This document shows, piece by piece, positions 7,319-14,945 of a DNA stretch of 16,215 nt. The notes beneath the pieces were generated by a model. The model saw only the letters and a list, made by a program, of their open reading frames with translations, made no database searches and was not told the origin of the DNA. Within the stretch, counting starts at the first letter, position 1. The number at the start of each line of letters is the position of its first letter. Source of the DNA: Vallitaleaceae bacterium (GTDB lineage Bacteria > Bacillota > Clostridia > Lachnospirales > Vallitaleaceae); assembly GCA_027858555.1 (NCBI GenBank), contig JAQICP010000529.1:1-16215 (forward strand). The letters run 5' to 3'. Made by a program: the position numbers and the translations under genes.

Positions 7319-8758
7319 ATGATTAAACCATTAACCGTACTATTTGTATCCCCTGAAATTATACCTTTCAAAGCAACTGGAGGATTGGCAGATGTAGCAG
7401 AAGCATTACCTCATGCGCTTAATACTGCGAGTATTAATACGATTCGAGTCATGCCTAAATACAAAGGCATCGAAGATGATTTCCCCATAGAGAAGGCTTT
7501 TAGCTTCATTGTAGAAGCGGGCAGGAAAGCCAACGTAGCAGAAGTTTATAAGATTGATGAAGACGGCTTAGTAACCTACTTTATTGGTAATAAGCATTAT
7601 TTTGAGCGTGATAATATATATGGTTATAAAGATGATGACGAGCGATTTGGATTCTTTTGTAAAGCAACCCTTGAAATGTTGATTTTCTTAGATATCAAAC
7701 CTGATATTATCCACCTGAACGATTGGCAGACTGCACTTATCGGGTTGTTTCTAAAAGAAGAATACGCACAGCTTGAGTTTTATGAAGATATTAAAGTAAT
7801 CTTTACCATTCATAATCTTCAATACCAAGGGGTATTTCCAAGTGAGTCATTACATAATCTAAACCTATCCACCAAATATTTCAACTCAGAGGCTATTGAG
7901 TATTATGGCAAGATCTGTTTTATGAAAGCCGGTATTGTTTACGCTGATTTAGTCACCACTGTCAGTAAGACTTATGCCAAGGAAATTCAAACAGATCGTT
8001 ATGGTTATGGACTTGATGGCTTACTTAGAAAAAATAGTTATAAAATCATCGGTATCGTAAATGGCATCTATTACGATAAATACAACCCAGAAATAGATAA
8101 AGAACTAGTGAATAATTTTGACGACACGACCTTTATAGAGATGCGTAAAGCCAATAAATTAGCTATGCAAAAAGAGCTTGGTTTAACGGTTGACGAAAAG
8201 ATTCCAATGTTGGGCGTGGTTACTAGACTTGCTGAGCAAAAAGGGATTGATCTAATTATATATGCTATGCAACAATTGATTAGAGAGAATGTCCAATTTG
8301 TCATACTTGGCTCTGGAGAAGAAGAATATGAGAAGAAGTTACTTAAACTGGTTTCGCAGCACCCTGACAAAGTTAGTGTGACGATTCAGTTTAATATGAA
8401 GCTAGCCAGACAGATATATGGTACTGTAGACTTTTTCTTAATGCCATCTTTATTTGAACCTTGTGGCCTGTCTCAATTATATAGTCTGCGGTATGGTGCA
8501 GTACCCGTTGTTAGAGAAACAGGTGGGCTAGTTGATACAATTATAGACTATACAAAAGATCAAAAACTTGGTACAGGTTTTAGTTTTACCCATTTTAATG
8601 GAGAAGAGTTTATTAGGGCCATACAAAGCGGCATTGAAGTATATATTGATAAGACCAAATGGCATACCTTGATAAGAAGAGGGATGCAATCAAGATTTAC
8701 ATGGGAAAAGGCAGCGGAAGAATATATAGAAGAATATAATAAGGTTCTTAAAGATTAG
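7319..8758 (+). CDS. glgA: glycogen synthase (ADP-glucose, GT5 family)
   Basis: This enzyme transfers glucose from ADP-glucose to the end of an alpha-1,4-glucan. Its 479 residues equal the usual bacterial GlgA length. The N-terminal glycosyltransferase domain holds HLNDWQTAL (132-140) and IHNLQYQG (164-171). The C-terminal domain holds VTRLAEQKG with R303/K308, and EPCGLSQLYSLRYG (from E380) followed by TGGL. The first substrate motif is atypical: it reads PFKATGGLADV (16-26), whereas the family norm is PFxKTGGLxDV. The lysine is therefore at 18 rather than 19 and Ala19 stands in its place. The ATG follows GAGAGG. No branching enzyme, pyrophosphorylase or phosphorylase gene is in the window, so it is an isolated glg gene. 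Confidence 0.93.
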   Translation: MIKPLTVLFVSPEIIPFKATGGLADVAEALPHALNTASINTIRVMPKYKGIEDDFPIEKAFSFIVEAGRKANVAEVYKIDEDGLVTYFIGNKHYFERDNIYGYKDDDERFGFFCKATLEMLIFLDIKPDIIHLNDWQTALIGLFLKEEYAQLEFYEDIKVIFTIHNLQYQGVFPSESLHNLNLSTKYFNSEAIEYYGKICFMKAGIVYADLVTTVSKTYAKEIQTDRYGYGLDGLLRKNSYKIIGIVNGIYYDKYNPEIDKELVNNFDDTTFIEMRKANKLAMQKELGLTVDEKIPMLGVVTRLAEQKGIDLIIYAMQQLIRENVQFVILGSGEEEYEKKLLKLVSQHPDKVSVTIQFNMKLARQIYGTVDFFLMPSLFEPCGLSQLYSLRYGAVPVVRETGGLVDTIIDYTKDQKLGTGFSFTHFNGEEFIRAIQSGIEVYIDKTKWHTLIRRGMQSRFTWEKAAEEYIEEYNKVLKD

Positions 8759-8827
8759 CCACACACTGTTATGGTATGTGCGTATTTGATTCATTACTAA
8801 CAGAGAAATATGATTTGAGGACTATAT

Positions 8828-8899
8828 ATGAAAAGCATAAAACGCGCTAACTTACAACTGATATTAGTTGCTATTATAATTATTGTAGCGGTCCTATAA
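8828..8899 (+). pseudogene. N-terminal anchor fragment of the DUF5711-like protein, cut by in-frame TAA
   Basis: ATG 8828 follows a TTGAGGA ribosome site at 8815-8821. It encodes a basic start (MKSIKRAN) and a hydrophobic helix rich in Ile, Leu and Val, then meets TAA at 8897-8899 after 23 codons. The frame continues without shift into the 8960-9961 gene. This is the missing signal anchor of that protein. Single-base precursors of the stop within the helix end would include TTA or TCA (Leu, Ser) or TAT/TAC (Tyr). Confidence 0.7.
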
Positions 8900-8959
8900 G
8901 CTTTATTTGTAAAGCCATATTACTATAATTTTAATGGCGGTGAGATATTTTTTGAACCT

Positions 8960-9961
8960 GTGTATATGGAAAGTTTTACTGAAAATACAACTTATGATAT
9001 CCATGTGTATGACGGGGATATCTATATCAGTTCAATTAATGGCTTCAAAAAAATCGCATCGGATGGTGAACATCTTTGGGATCAGTCCTTTTATGCACCT
9101 AATGCAACCCTGTTAAGTGCAGGTGCCTATAGTTGCGTTGTGGATATTAATGGTAAAGATGCCTATTTATTTAATAGCGAAGGGTTGCTAACGAAGGTTA
9201 GTACGGAGTATGCTATTCTGATGGCGGATGTAAATGAAGGCGGTGCAATGACATTTCTTCTTGAAACAGATCATGGTTATCGTATAGACATATACAATCG
9301 ACTTGGTAAGTTTGCCGCAACTAGAGATATTATTATCGAAGAAGATGGGTATCCAATAGCGATGGATTTATCGCCTAAAGGTGATGTACTTGCTATTAAT
9401 CATATAACAATTGACCAGGGCAGTGTGAATTCCAGCTTAATATTTTTAGGCTTTGGAGATGCAACATTACAGGATCCTAATCGCATTATTGGTGCACAGA
9501 TTTTACCGGATGAATGGTTAGCAGAGGTTAAGTTCTATAAAGGTAATCATATGATTGGATTTTCGGATCATGCACTTATTTTTTATGACTTAAAAGATGG
9601 TCCTAGTTTAGTAGCCACATACAATCTAGATATGATGCTTACTGATTATGTGATGACAGAAGACGGTATCATGTTGTCCCTCCTTGACCAGTTAACCATG
9701 GAGAGTTATATGGTAATCATAGATTACGAAGGCAAAGAAATTAATAATACAAAGTTGGAAACACCACTAATTGGCTTTGAATCAGATGAATCTAGTTACT
9801 ATCTAATTACAGATTATCAGATTGAGAAATATGATAATGGTAAGAGAATATGGTTTACCAAGACTTCTCGTCCAGTTAGTGATATCATTAGTCTTGGCAA
9901 GGAGTATTACTTAATCGAGTACCCGTCCAGTTATGAAGTTATTAGGATGAAAGATATATAG
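8960..9961 (+). CDS. DUF5711-like beta-propeller protein, body of an interrupted gene
   Basis: The longest open frame starts at GTG 8960 (333 residues), but the coding sequence reads back in frame to the TAA at 8897-8899 and beyond it to ATG 8828. The intact product would be about 377 residues: short basic tail, one membrane helix, then a propeller-like body. The body shows repeated blade-like units with turns such as YDGDIYIS, FNSEGLL, YNRLGK and IDYEGKE. The style and the neighbouring cvpA-type gene both fit the DUF5711 family of Clostridia, whose function is unknown. GTG 8960 has no ribosome site at usable distance (GGTGAG lies 15 nt away), so the body alone would be poorly made and unanchored. 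It is probably a recent pseudogene, or a readthrough case or base error. Confidence 0.6.
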   Translation: MYMESFTENTTYDIHVYDGDIYISSINGFKKIASDGEHLWDQSFYAPNATLLSAGAYSCVVDINGKDAYLFNSEGLLTKVSTEYAILMADVNEGGAMTFLLETDHGYRIDIYNRLGKFAATRDIIIEEDGYPIAMDLSPKGDVLAINHITIDQGSVNSSLIFLGFGDATLQDPNRIIGAQILPDEWLAEVKFYKGNHMIGFSDHALIFYDLKDGPSLVATYNLDMMLTDYVMTEDGIMLSLLDQLTMESYMVIIDYEGKEINNTKLETPLIGFESDESSYYLITDYQIEKYDNGKRIWFTKTSRPVSDIISLGKEYYLIEYPSSYEVIRMKDI

Positions 9962-9971
9962 AGGTGAGAGC

Positions 9972-10688
9972 ATGACATATTTAGATTTTATATTCATAGG
10001 TATAATCGTATTTAGTAGTGTAGCAGGTGCTATCAAAGGGTTAATTACAACGGTATTTGGATTCTTGTCGACAGTTATTGCGTTGATTTTCGCTTATGTG
10101 TTTTACCATTTTTTAAGTGGTCTTTTGATAGAATCAACAAAGTTGTTTAGCTTTTTTCAGGAGAAGATAGCAGATGCACTGGATTTAAATGCATTGTCCC
10201 AATCGGTCGTTTCTAATATTGACCGTAAAGAAATGATTCAAGGGATAGAGGTACCAGGTTTCCTTAAGACTCTTTTAATCGAAAATGACAACAGTGAGAT
10301 CTATAATGCACTAGGCATTAATGCCAATAATCAGGCAGGGGATTATGTATCTAGTTTTTTAGCAACCATTGCTATAAACGTAATGGCATTCATAATCTTG
10401 TTCATTATAGGATTAATCATCATAGGGATATTAACTAATATATTAGATCTAATAGCAAAATTACCAGTTCTAAAACAAGTGAACCATGTCGGTGGACTTA
10501 TACTAGGATTTATTACAGGGGTCATTATGTTATGGGTTCTTTCTTTAGGACTGTATCTGATTGTTAGCATGCAAGGTGGCGGTGACTTACAAGCCTTGAT
10601 AGACAAGTCCACGGTTGTGCTGATTTTCTATGATAATAATCTATTGCTGAATTTTCTTACGAATGTGACCCAATCTATATTTAGATAG
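9972..10688 (+). CDS. CvpA family membrane protein
   Basis: This 238-residue inner-membrane protein has about four helices, at roughly 4-25, 28-50, 128-155 and 172-200. The N-terminal LDFIFIGIIVFSSVAGAIKG and its Gly-rich helices are typical of CvpA/YshB proteins. A longer-than-usual loop (about 52-125) lies between helices two and three. The ATG follows GAGGTGA at 9961-9967, and the preceding gene ends only 10 nt upstream, so the two form an operon. Family members have been tied to colicin V production, envelope stress tolerance and biofilms, but the biochemical role is unknown. A perfect terminator closes the unit. Confidence 0.85.
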   Translation: MTYLDFIFIGIIVFSSVAGAIKGLITTVFGFLSTVIALIFAYVFYHFLSGLLIESTKLFSFFQEKIADALDLNALSQSVVSNIDRKEMIQGIEVPGFLKTLLIENDNSEIYNALGINANNQAGDYVSSFLATIAINVMAFIILFIIGLIIIGILTNILDLIAKLPVLKQVNHVGGLILGFITGVIMLWVLSLGLYLIVSMQGGGDLQALIDKSTVVLIFYDNNLLLNFLTNVTQSIFR

Positions 10689-10723
10689 GTATATATAGTA
10701 TTCTTTGCATAGTCATTACATAG

Positions 10724-10764
10724 AACCATCAATATTAGAAATCATCTAATATTGATGGTTTTTT
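10724..10764 (+). terminator. intrinsic terminator after the CvpA gene
   Basis: A perfect 16-bp stem (10724-10739 with 10745-10760) with a 5-nt loop, followed by a T-run. The first bases of the dispersed repeat begin directly after the T-run. Confidence 0.93.
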
Positions 10765-10845
10765 ATGCAATAGAAAAGTTCTTTATGGGAACTTTCCATG
10801 AGAACAATTTATCCTGCATAGAAAGAGGTAGGGTGGGATAAAACG
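10765..10845 (+). repeat. structured dispersed repeat, copy 2
   Basis: This 81-bp copy aligns with 3214-3296 (reverse) and 12884-12967. Hairpin A is AAAGTTC/GAACTTT at 10775-10781 and 10789-10795. Hairpin B is TTTATCC/GGATAAA at 10808-10814 and 10836-10842. Just inside and beyond it, a 19-nt segment (10792-10810) recurs at 10854-10872 with one mismatch, so part of the element seems duplicated. The rest of the intergenic stretch to 11061 is AT-rich and holds no gene I can support. Confidence 0.7.
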
Positions 10846-11061
10846 CGTACTGGCTTTCCATGAGAATAATTTCACATAGTAAAATGCATACAGGAGGTAT
10901 ACCTTGTTATCTTGAAGGATAGTTCTCAATTCCAATAAAGAATACATCTGTAGCAAACTCAACATTTGTTTCAAAAAAGAGGATGTTAGCTTTTTTCAAT
11001 ATATTACAAATGTATTAACTAATATTACCAAATAATTAATAATATGTGACAAAGATGGAAC

Positions 11062-11090
11062 TTAACTTCGTTTTATCTCGTCTTATAGTA
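11062..11090 (+). promoter_or_regulatory. possible promoter for the vWA lipoprotein
   Basis: TTAACT at 11062-11067 and TATAGT at 11085-11090 with a 17-bp spacer, 40 bp before the start codon. Confidence 0.4.
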
Positions 11091-11130
11091 AAGCAACAAA
11101 AACTAAAGAGAAGATAAGGGAGGTATTTTT

Positions 11131-12750
11131 ATGAAAAAGAGTATATTTGTAATGTTGGTAACATTGATAATGGTAGTTGGTATGATTGGTGGGTGTTCTA
11201 AGTCAGACGATTATACAGATAGTAAAAGAGATGATGCAGGTACGACTGATGTTAGTGATAACACAGATGCACCGGCTGGGGAGTCATCAGTTGAAGAACA
11301 ACCACAAGCTGATATGGCATATGATACAACAGAAGCTGATACGGCATATGAAAGCACAGATGATGTATACAATGAACCAATCAGCATTGAGGGAGAGACT
11401 TATCAAGAAATAGTAGAAAACACATTCACAACTACAGGCGCGGAGAGTGTTTCAACCTTTAGTATTGATGTGGATACTGCGGCCTATGCTAATATTCGTA
11501 ACATGATCAATTATGGTGTTACACCTTCAGCAGATGCGGTTAGAATTGAAGAAATGATTAACTACTTCGATTATGAATACATAACACCATCAACAGAAGA
11601 CGTGTTTAGTATTAACACAGCGATTGCTGAGTGTCCATGGAACGAGGACAATCAATTGCTAATGATTGGTATGCAAGGCTACGACTTACCAATCTATGCA
11701 CTTCCTGACAATAACATCGTGTTCTTACTAGATGTATCTGGTTCCATGAGTGATGCTAATAAGTTACCACTTTTAATAGATGCTTTCGAGATTCTAGCAG
11801 AACAATTTGATGAAGATGACCGTGTATCAATCGTTGTATACGCTGGTGCATCAGGCGTGGTACTTAATGGTGTAAGGGGAAATCATCATGATGTCATCAT
11901 TGAAGCGCTAAACGACCTAAGAGCTGGCGGATCAACAGCAGGCAGTGAAGGCATACAATTGGCTTACCAATTAGCCGAAGAGAATTTTATCAGAAATGGT
12001 AATAATCGAGTAATACTTGCAACTGATGGTGATTTTAACGTAGGAATTACGAACCAATCAGACTTAGAAGATTATATAGCAGATAAAAGAGATTCTGATA
12101 TATTCCTCAGTGTACTCGGCTTTGGACGTGGCAATTATAATGATGAAATAGCAGAAACCCTAGCAGACAAAGGCAATGGCAACTATTCTTATATTGATAC
12201 AATCTCTGAAGCAGAAAAAGTATTTTCAGAAGAATTTGCCGGTACCATGTATGCCATAGCAAAAGATGTGAAGTTACAAATCGAATTCAATGACAGCGTT
12301 GTGTATGCATACAAACTAGTAGGCTATGAGAATAGAGTCATGGCAAATGAAGATTTTAATGACGACACTAAAGATGCTGGTGAATTGGGTCTAGGTCATA
12401 CTGTCACAGCTCTTTACGAAGTTATATTAAAAGAGACTGTGAGGTTACAAAGCACTGAATTGTTTTGTACAATAGATATCAGATACAAAGAACCTGATGA
12501 AGATGAAAGCAAACTGCTTAGATATGCAGTCACAAGTGATGACTATTATAGTCGCATAACTGACAATACCAATTTATTATGGGCAGCGAGTGTTGCGAAT
12601 TTTGGTATGATTCTTAGAAATGAAACATACATTGATTATACTGCAGTGGGTGATTTGATTGAAACCCTTGAGACATACTTTGGCATGACAGCTGATCCAT
12701 ATAGACAAGAGTTCATTCAGTTGCTTAAACAATATAAAGGGCTCATATAA
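11131..12750 (+). CDS. von Willebrand factor type A domain lipoprotein (YfbK-like)
   Basis: This 539-residue protein starts with a lipoprotein signal peptide whose lipobox IGGC places the lipidated Cys at 22. An acidic, Asp/Ser/Thr-rich linker (23-90) follows. A VWA_N-like segment (about 100-150: STFSIDVDTAAYANIR) precedes a VWA domain (about 193-370). The domain has a complete metal-ion-dependent adhesion site: D201-x-S203-x-S205, T269 and D299. The C-terminal part (about 375-539) matches the DUF3520 region of E. coli YfbK-type proteins. It is likely tethered outside the cytoplasmic membrane and binds an unknown partner through Mg2+. GGGAGG lies just before the ATG. It appears monocistronic, with a terminator following. 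Confidence 0.9.
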   Translation: MKKSIFVMLVTLIMVVGMIGGCSKSDDYTDSKRDDAGTTDVSDNTDAPAGESSVEEQPQADMAYDTTEADTAYESTDDVYNEPISIEGETYQEIVENTFTTTGAESVSTFSIDVDTAAYANIRNMINYGVTPSADAVRIEEMINYFDYEYITPSTEDVFSINTAIAECPWNEDNQLLMIGMQGYDLPIYALPDNNIVFLLDVSGSMSDANKLPLLIDAFEILAEQFDEDDRVSIVVYAGASGVVLNGVRGNHHDVIIEALNDLRAGGSTAGSEGIQLAYQLAEENFIRNGNNRVILATDGDFNVGITNQSDLEDYIADKRDSDIFLSVLGFGRGNYNDEIAETLADKGNGNYSYIDTISEAEKVFSEEFAGTMYAIAKDVKLQIEFNDSVVYAYKLVGYENRVMANEDFNDDTKDAGELGLGHTVTALYEVILKETVRLQSTELFCTIDIRYKEPDEDESKLLRYAVTSDDYYSRITDNTNLLWAASVANFGMILRNETYIDYTAVGDLIETLETYFGMTADPYRQEFIQLLKQYKGLI

Positions 12751-12751
12751 T

Positions 12752-12821
12752 AGGCATACTTTTACAGACATATTGTTACAGGTATATTATTACAGGCATA
12801 CTGTTATAGGCATACTAAAAA
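12752..12821 (+). repeat. 14-bp tandem repeat, five units
   Basis: Five head-to-tail units of 14 bp (the last one degenerate), consensus AGGCATACTGTTAC, start 1 bp after the vWA stop codon. Units begin at 12752, 12766, 12780, 12794 and 12808. Each differs from the consensus at a few positions. Confidence 0.75.
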
Positions 12822-12847
12822 GAGATACAATATTCTAGAACAGCTAT

Positions 12848-12886
12848 ATATCCTAGTCACTAATTGGTGGCTAGGATATTTTTTTG
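12848..12886 (+). terminator. intrinsic terminator after the vWA gene
   Basis: ATATCCTAGTCAC at 12848-12860 pairs with GTGGCTAGGATAT at 12867-12879 (one wobble pair, 6-nt loop), followed by a run of Ts. Confidence 0.9.
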
Positions 12887-12967
12887 AAATAGGCAAGTTC
12901 GGCGTAGGAACTTTTCATGCCAAAGCGCCTTATCCTTATATTGAAAGAAATATAGAAGGACAAGGCG
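12884..12967 (+). repeat. structured dispersed repeat, copy 3
   Basis: This 84-bp copy aligns with the copies at 3214-3296 and 10765-10845. Hairpin A is AAGTTC/GAACTT at 12895-12900 and 12908-12913. Hairpin B is long: CGCCTTATCCTT at 12926-12937 pairs with AAGGACAAGGCG at 12956-12967 with one mismatch. As in copy 2, it begins right at the T-run of a terminator. Confidence 0.7.
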
Positions 12968-12987
12968 GAACTTTCAGTGCATTGTTT

Positions 12988-12996
12988 TGGTATAAT
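12988..12996 (+). promoter_or_regulatory. extended -10 promoter element for the ABC exporter operon
   Basis: TGG followed by TATAAT at 12991-12996, 96 bp before the ATPase start and 20 bp after repeat copy 3. No good -35 is seen. A second TATAAT at 13031-13036 also lacks a -35. Confidence 0.45.
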
Positions 12997-13091
12997 AGAA
13001 TGAAGCCTATAAAAGCTGGTCAAAGTTTGATATAATGGTATATTGGTTGGAAATTAGCCTTACAATCAAGTATCATACGGGAGGGGTATTG

Positions 13092-14147
13092 ATGGGACAT
13101 ATTGTGGTTGAGGATATAAGCAAGTCGTACAAAGTCGCAATTCGTAAAGAAGGATTGAAGGCATCTATCAAACAATTCATAAAACCTGAATACAAACTTA
13201 TTAGGGCTCTAGAAAATATCAATTTTGAAATACAGCCAGGCGAACTGGTAGGCTATATCGGACCGAATGGGGCAGGAAAATCTACAACAGTAAAAATAAT
13301 GAGTGGCATACTGGTACCGGATTCTGGCAAATGCACGGTGAACGGCATAACACCGTGGAAAAAAAGAAAAGAGCATGTGAAGGATATCGGGGTTGTTTTT
13401 GGCCAGCGTTCCCAATTGTGGTGGGATGTACCGGTCATTGATTCATTTGAAATTCTGCGAGATATCTACAAAATAGAAAACCGGATGTATATAAAAAGAA
13501 AGAATGAATTAATAGAACGGCTGAATCTGGTTGATATCATAACAACACCAGTGAGGCAATTAAGTCTAGGGCAGAGGATGAAATGTGAACTCGCAGCAAG
13601 CCTACTTCACAACCCAAGTACGTTGTTTTTAGATGAGCCCACCATTGGGCTTGATGCCATTTCAAAATTAGCGGTAAGGGCATTCATAAAAGACATTAAT
13701 AAGGCATACAATACGACTGTCATCTTGACCACTCACGATATGGATGATATCGAAGCCCTATGTAATCGAACAATTATCATTGGCACGGGTAAGATACTTT
13801 ACGATGGTGGCATTGGTGGTCTTCGTAAGATGGTCACGGACGAAAGAAAAATCAGTGTGGCGTTTGAACCATTTGGTAATGCGGCATCCACAGGAATAGA
13901 GTCATCATCCCTCGGTAATAAGTCAGGCGAAGTTGAATCCGCTCTATCTCATGCACTTCAGATTGAGGGATTGTCCATGTTAGCATATCAAAAAGGCAAA
14001 GTAGTCTATGGTTACAATCCAGATGTCGTTAACATATCCGATGTGATACAGGAACTATCTAATAGAATTAGAATTAAGGACATTTTAATAGAAAATGCTT
14101 CTATAGAAGAAATCATCGGTGAATTATATGAGGTGCTTGAAGTATGA
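13092..14147 (+). CDS. ABC-2 type exporter, ATP-binding subunit
   Basis: This 351-residue ATPase would power the two permeases encoded next. It has Walker A GPNGAGKST (57-65, K63), a Q-loop at Q105 within FGQRSQLWWD, signature LSLGQ (157-161), Walker B TLFLDEP with E182, and H-loop H215. The QRSQLWWD stretch and the LSLGQRMKCELA stretch are typical of ATPases paired with DUF990 (ABC2_membrane_6) permeases. An N-terminal extension precedes the core, and a domain of roughly 100 residues follows it. I chose ATG 13092 rather than ATG 13035 because GGAGGGG lies 5 nt before it and family homology begins there. Its stop overlaps the next start by 4 nt. The substrate is unknown. Confidence 0.92.
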   Translation: MGHIVVEDISKSYKVAIRKEGLKASIKQFIKPEYKLIRALENINFEIQPGELVGYIGPNGAGKSTTVKIMSGILVPDSGKCTVNGITPWKKRKEHVKDIGVVFGQRSQLWWDVPVIDSFEILRDIYKIENRMYIKRKNELIERLNLVDIITTPVRQLSLGQRMKCELAASLLHNPSTLFLDEPTIGLDAISKLAVRAFIKDINKAYNTTVILTTHDMDDIEALCNRTIIIGTGKILYDGGIGGLRKMVTDERKISVAFEPFGNAASTGIESSSLGNKSGEVESALSHALQIEGLSMLAYQKGKVVYGYNPDVVNISDVIQELSNRIRIKDILIENASIEEIIGELYEVLEV

Positions 14148-14944
14148 AAGTATTTGTAGGTATTATTAAGGTGCGAATTTTGTTATTACTTCAATATCGA
14201 ATGGCGGCTATTGCTGGTATATTTACTCAGATATTCTTTGGTGGTCTGTTCATTATGGTTTTTGATGCCTTTTTTGCTTCAGGTAATCAAAGTAGCATGC
14301 CTATGACTTTCAGTCAGACCGTAACTTATATATGGCTTGGTCAAGCGTTCTTGGGGCTGCTCCCTTGGAATGGTGACAGAGAAGTTCAGGCTATGATTAG
14401 AGAAGGGCAAGTAGCTTATGAATTTTTACGCCCACTTAACTTATATGCCTATTGGTACGCACGTATATTTTCACAGAGAATTGCTGGTACCTTGCTCAGG
14501 TGCTTTCCTTTAATAATAGTAGCAAGTCTGATTGCGAAACCCTATGGCTTAAGTACACCGTTTAGTGTTACGAATTTTATACTATTTATAGTAGCTCTTA
14601 TAGCTGCAGTGTTACTTGGATGTGCCATCTCCAATCTGATTACCATATCCGTACTATTTACAATAGGAGACGGTATGGACAGGTTATTCCCAGCCATAGT
14701 CATGTTCTTTTCTGGTATGGTCATACCACTGCCATTATTTCCAGATTGGGCCCAAGGCATACTTAAGGTACTGCCGTTTAGTGGCTTAACGGATACGCCG
14801 TATCGGTATTATTTGGGCATGTATGGAACAGAAGACTTTTTACTAACCACAACCCATGCCATTTTATGGACCATTGCACTCGTCATACTTGGTGAGTACA
14901 TGATCCATGTTTCTAAAAAACATATTGTAGTGATGGGAGGCTAA
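14144..14944 (+). CDS. ABC-2 family permease (DUF990 type), first subunit
   Basis: A 266-residue protein with about six membrane helices. REGQVAYEFLRPLNLYAYWYA (87-107, written in part) is the cytoplasmic helix pattern typical of ABC2_membrane_6 permeases. FSGMVIPLPLFPDW is the usual late loop. Translation is coupled to the ATPase by the ATGA overlap at 14144-14147, with GAGGTG upstream. It probably pairs with the next protein as a heterodimer in the membrane. Family members include exporters of drugs, lipids or peptides, but nothing here fixes the cargo. Confidence 0.88.
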   Translation: MKVFVGIIKVRILLLLQYRMAAIAGIFTQIFFGGLFIMVFDAFFASGNQSSMPMTFSQTVTYIWLGQAFLGLLPWNGDREVQAMIREGQVAYEFLRPLNLYAYWYARIFSQRIAGTLLRCFPLIIVASLIAKPYGLSTPFSVTNFILFIVALIAAVLLGCAISNLITISVLFTIGDGMDRLFPAIVMFFSGMVIPLPLFPDWAQGILKVLPFSGLTDTPYRYYLGMYGTEDFLLTTTHAILWTIALVILGEYMIHVSKKHIVVMGG

Positions 14945-14945
14945 C

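Noticed and set aside
8786..8814. TTGATT-17-TATGAT promoter-like match before the DUF5711-like gene
   Set aside because: The implied transcription start (about 8821) would leave out the TTGAGGA ribosome site of ATG 8828, so it is unlikely to serve that gene as read.
8934..9116. 60-codon frame on the + strand overlapping the DUF5711-like gene
   Set aside because: It is a shadow frame; the overlapping frame has the family-like sequence and continues to 9961.
1608..9961. Genetic code reassignment of TAA
   Set aside because: At least five intact genes in the window end normally in TAA, and TAG and TGA are also used as stops.
13035..13091. Upstream ATG extending the ABC ATPase by 19 residues
   Set aside because: It overlaps a TATAAT element and has no ribosome site, whereas ATG 13092 follows GGAGGGG at good spacing.
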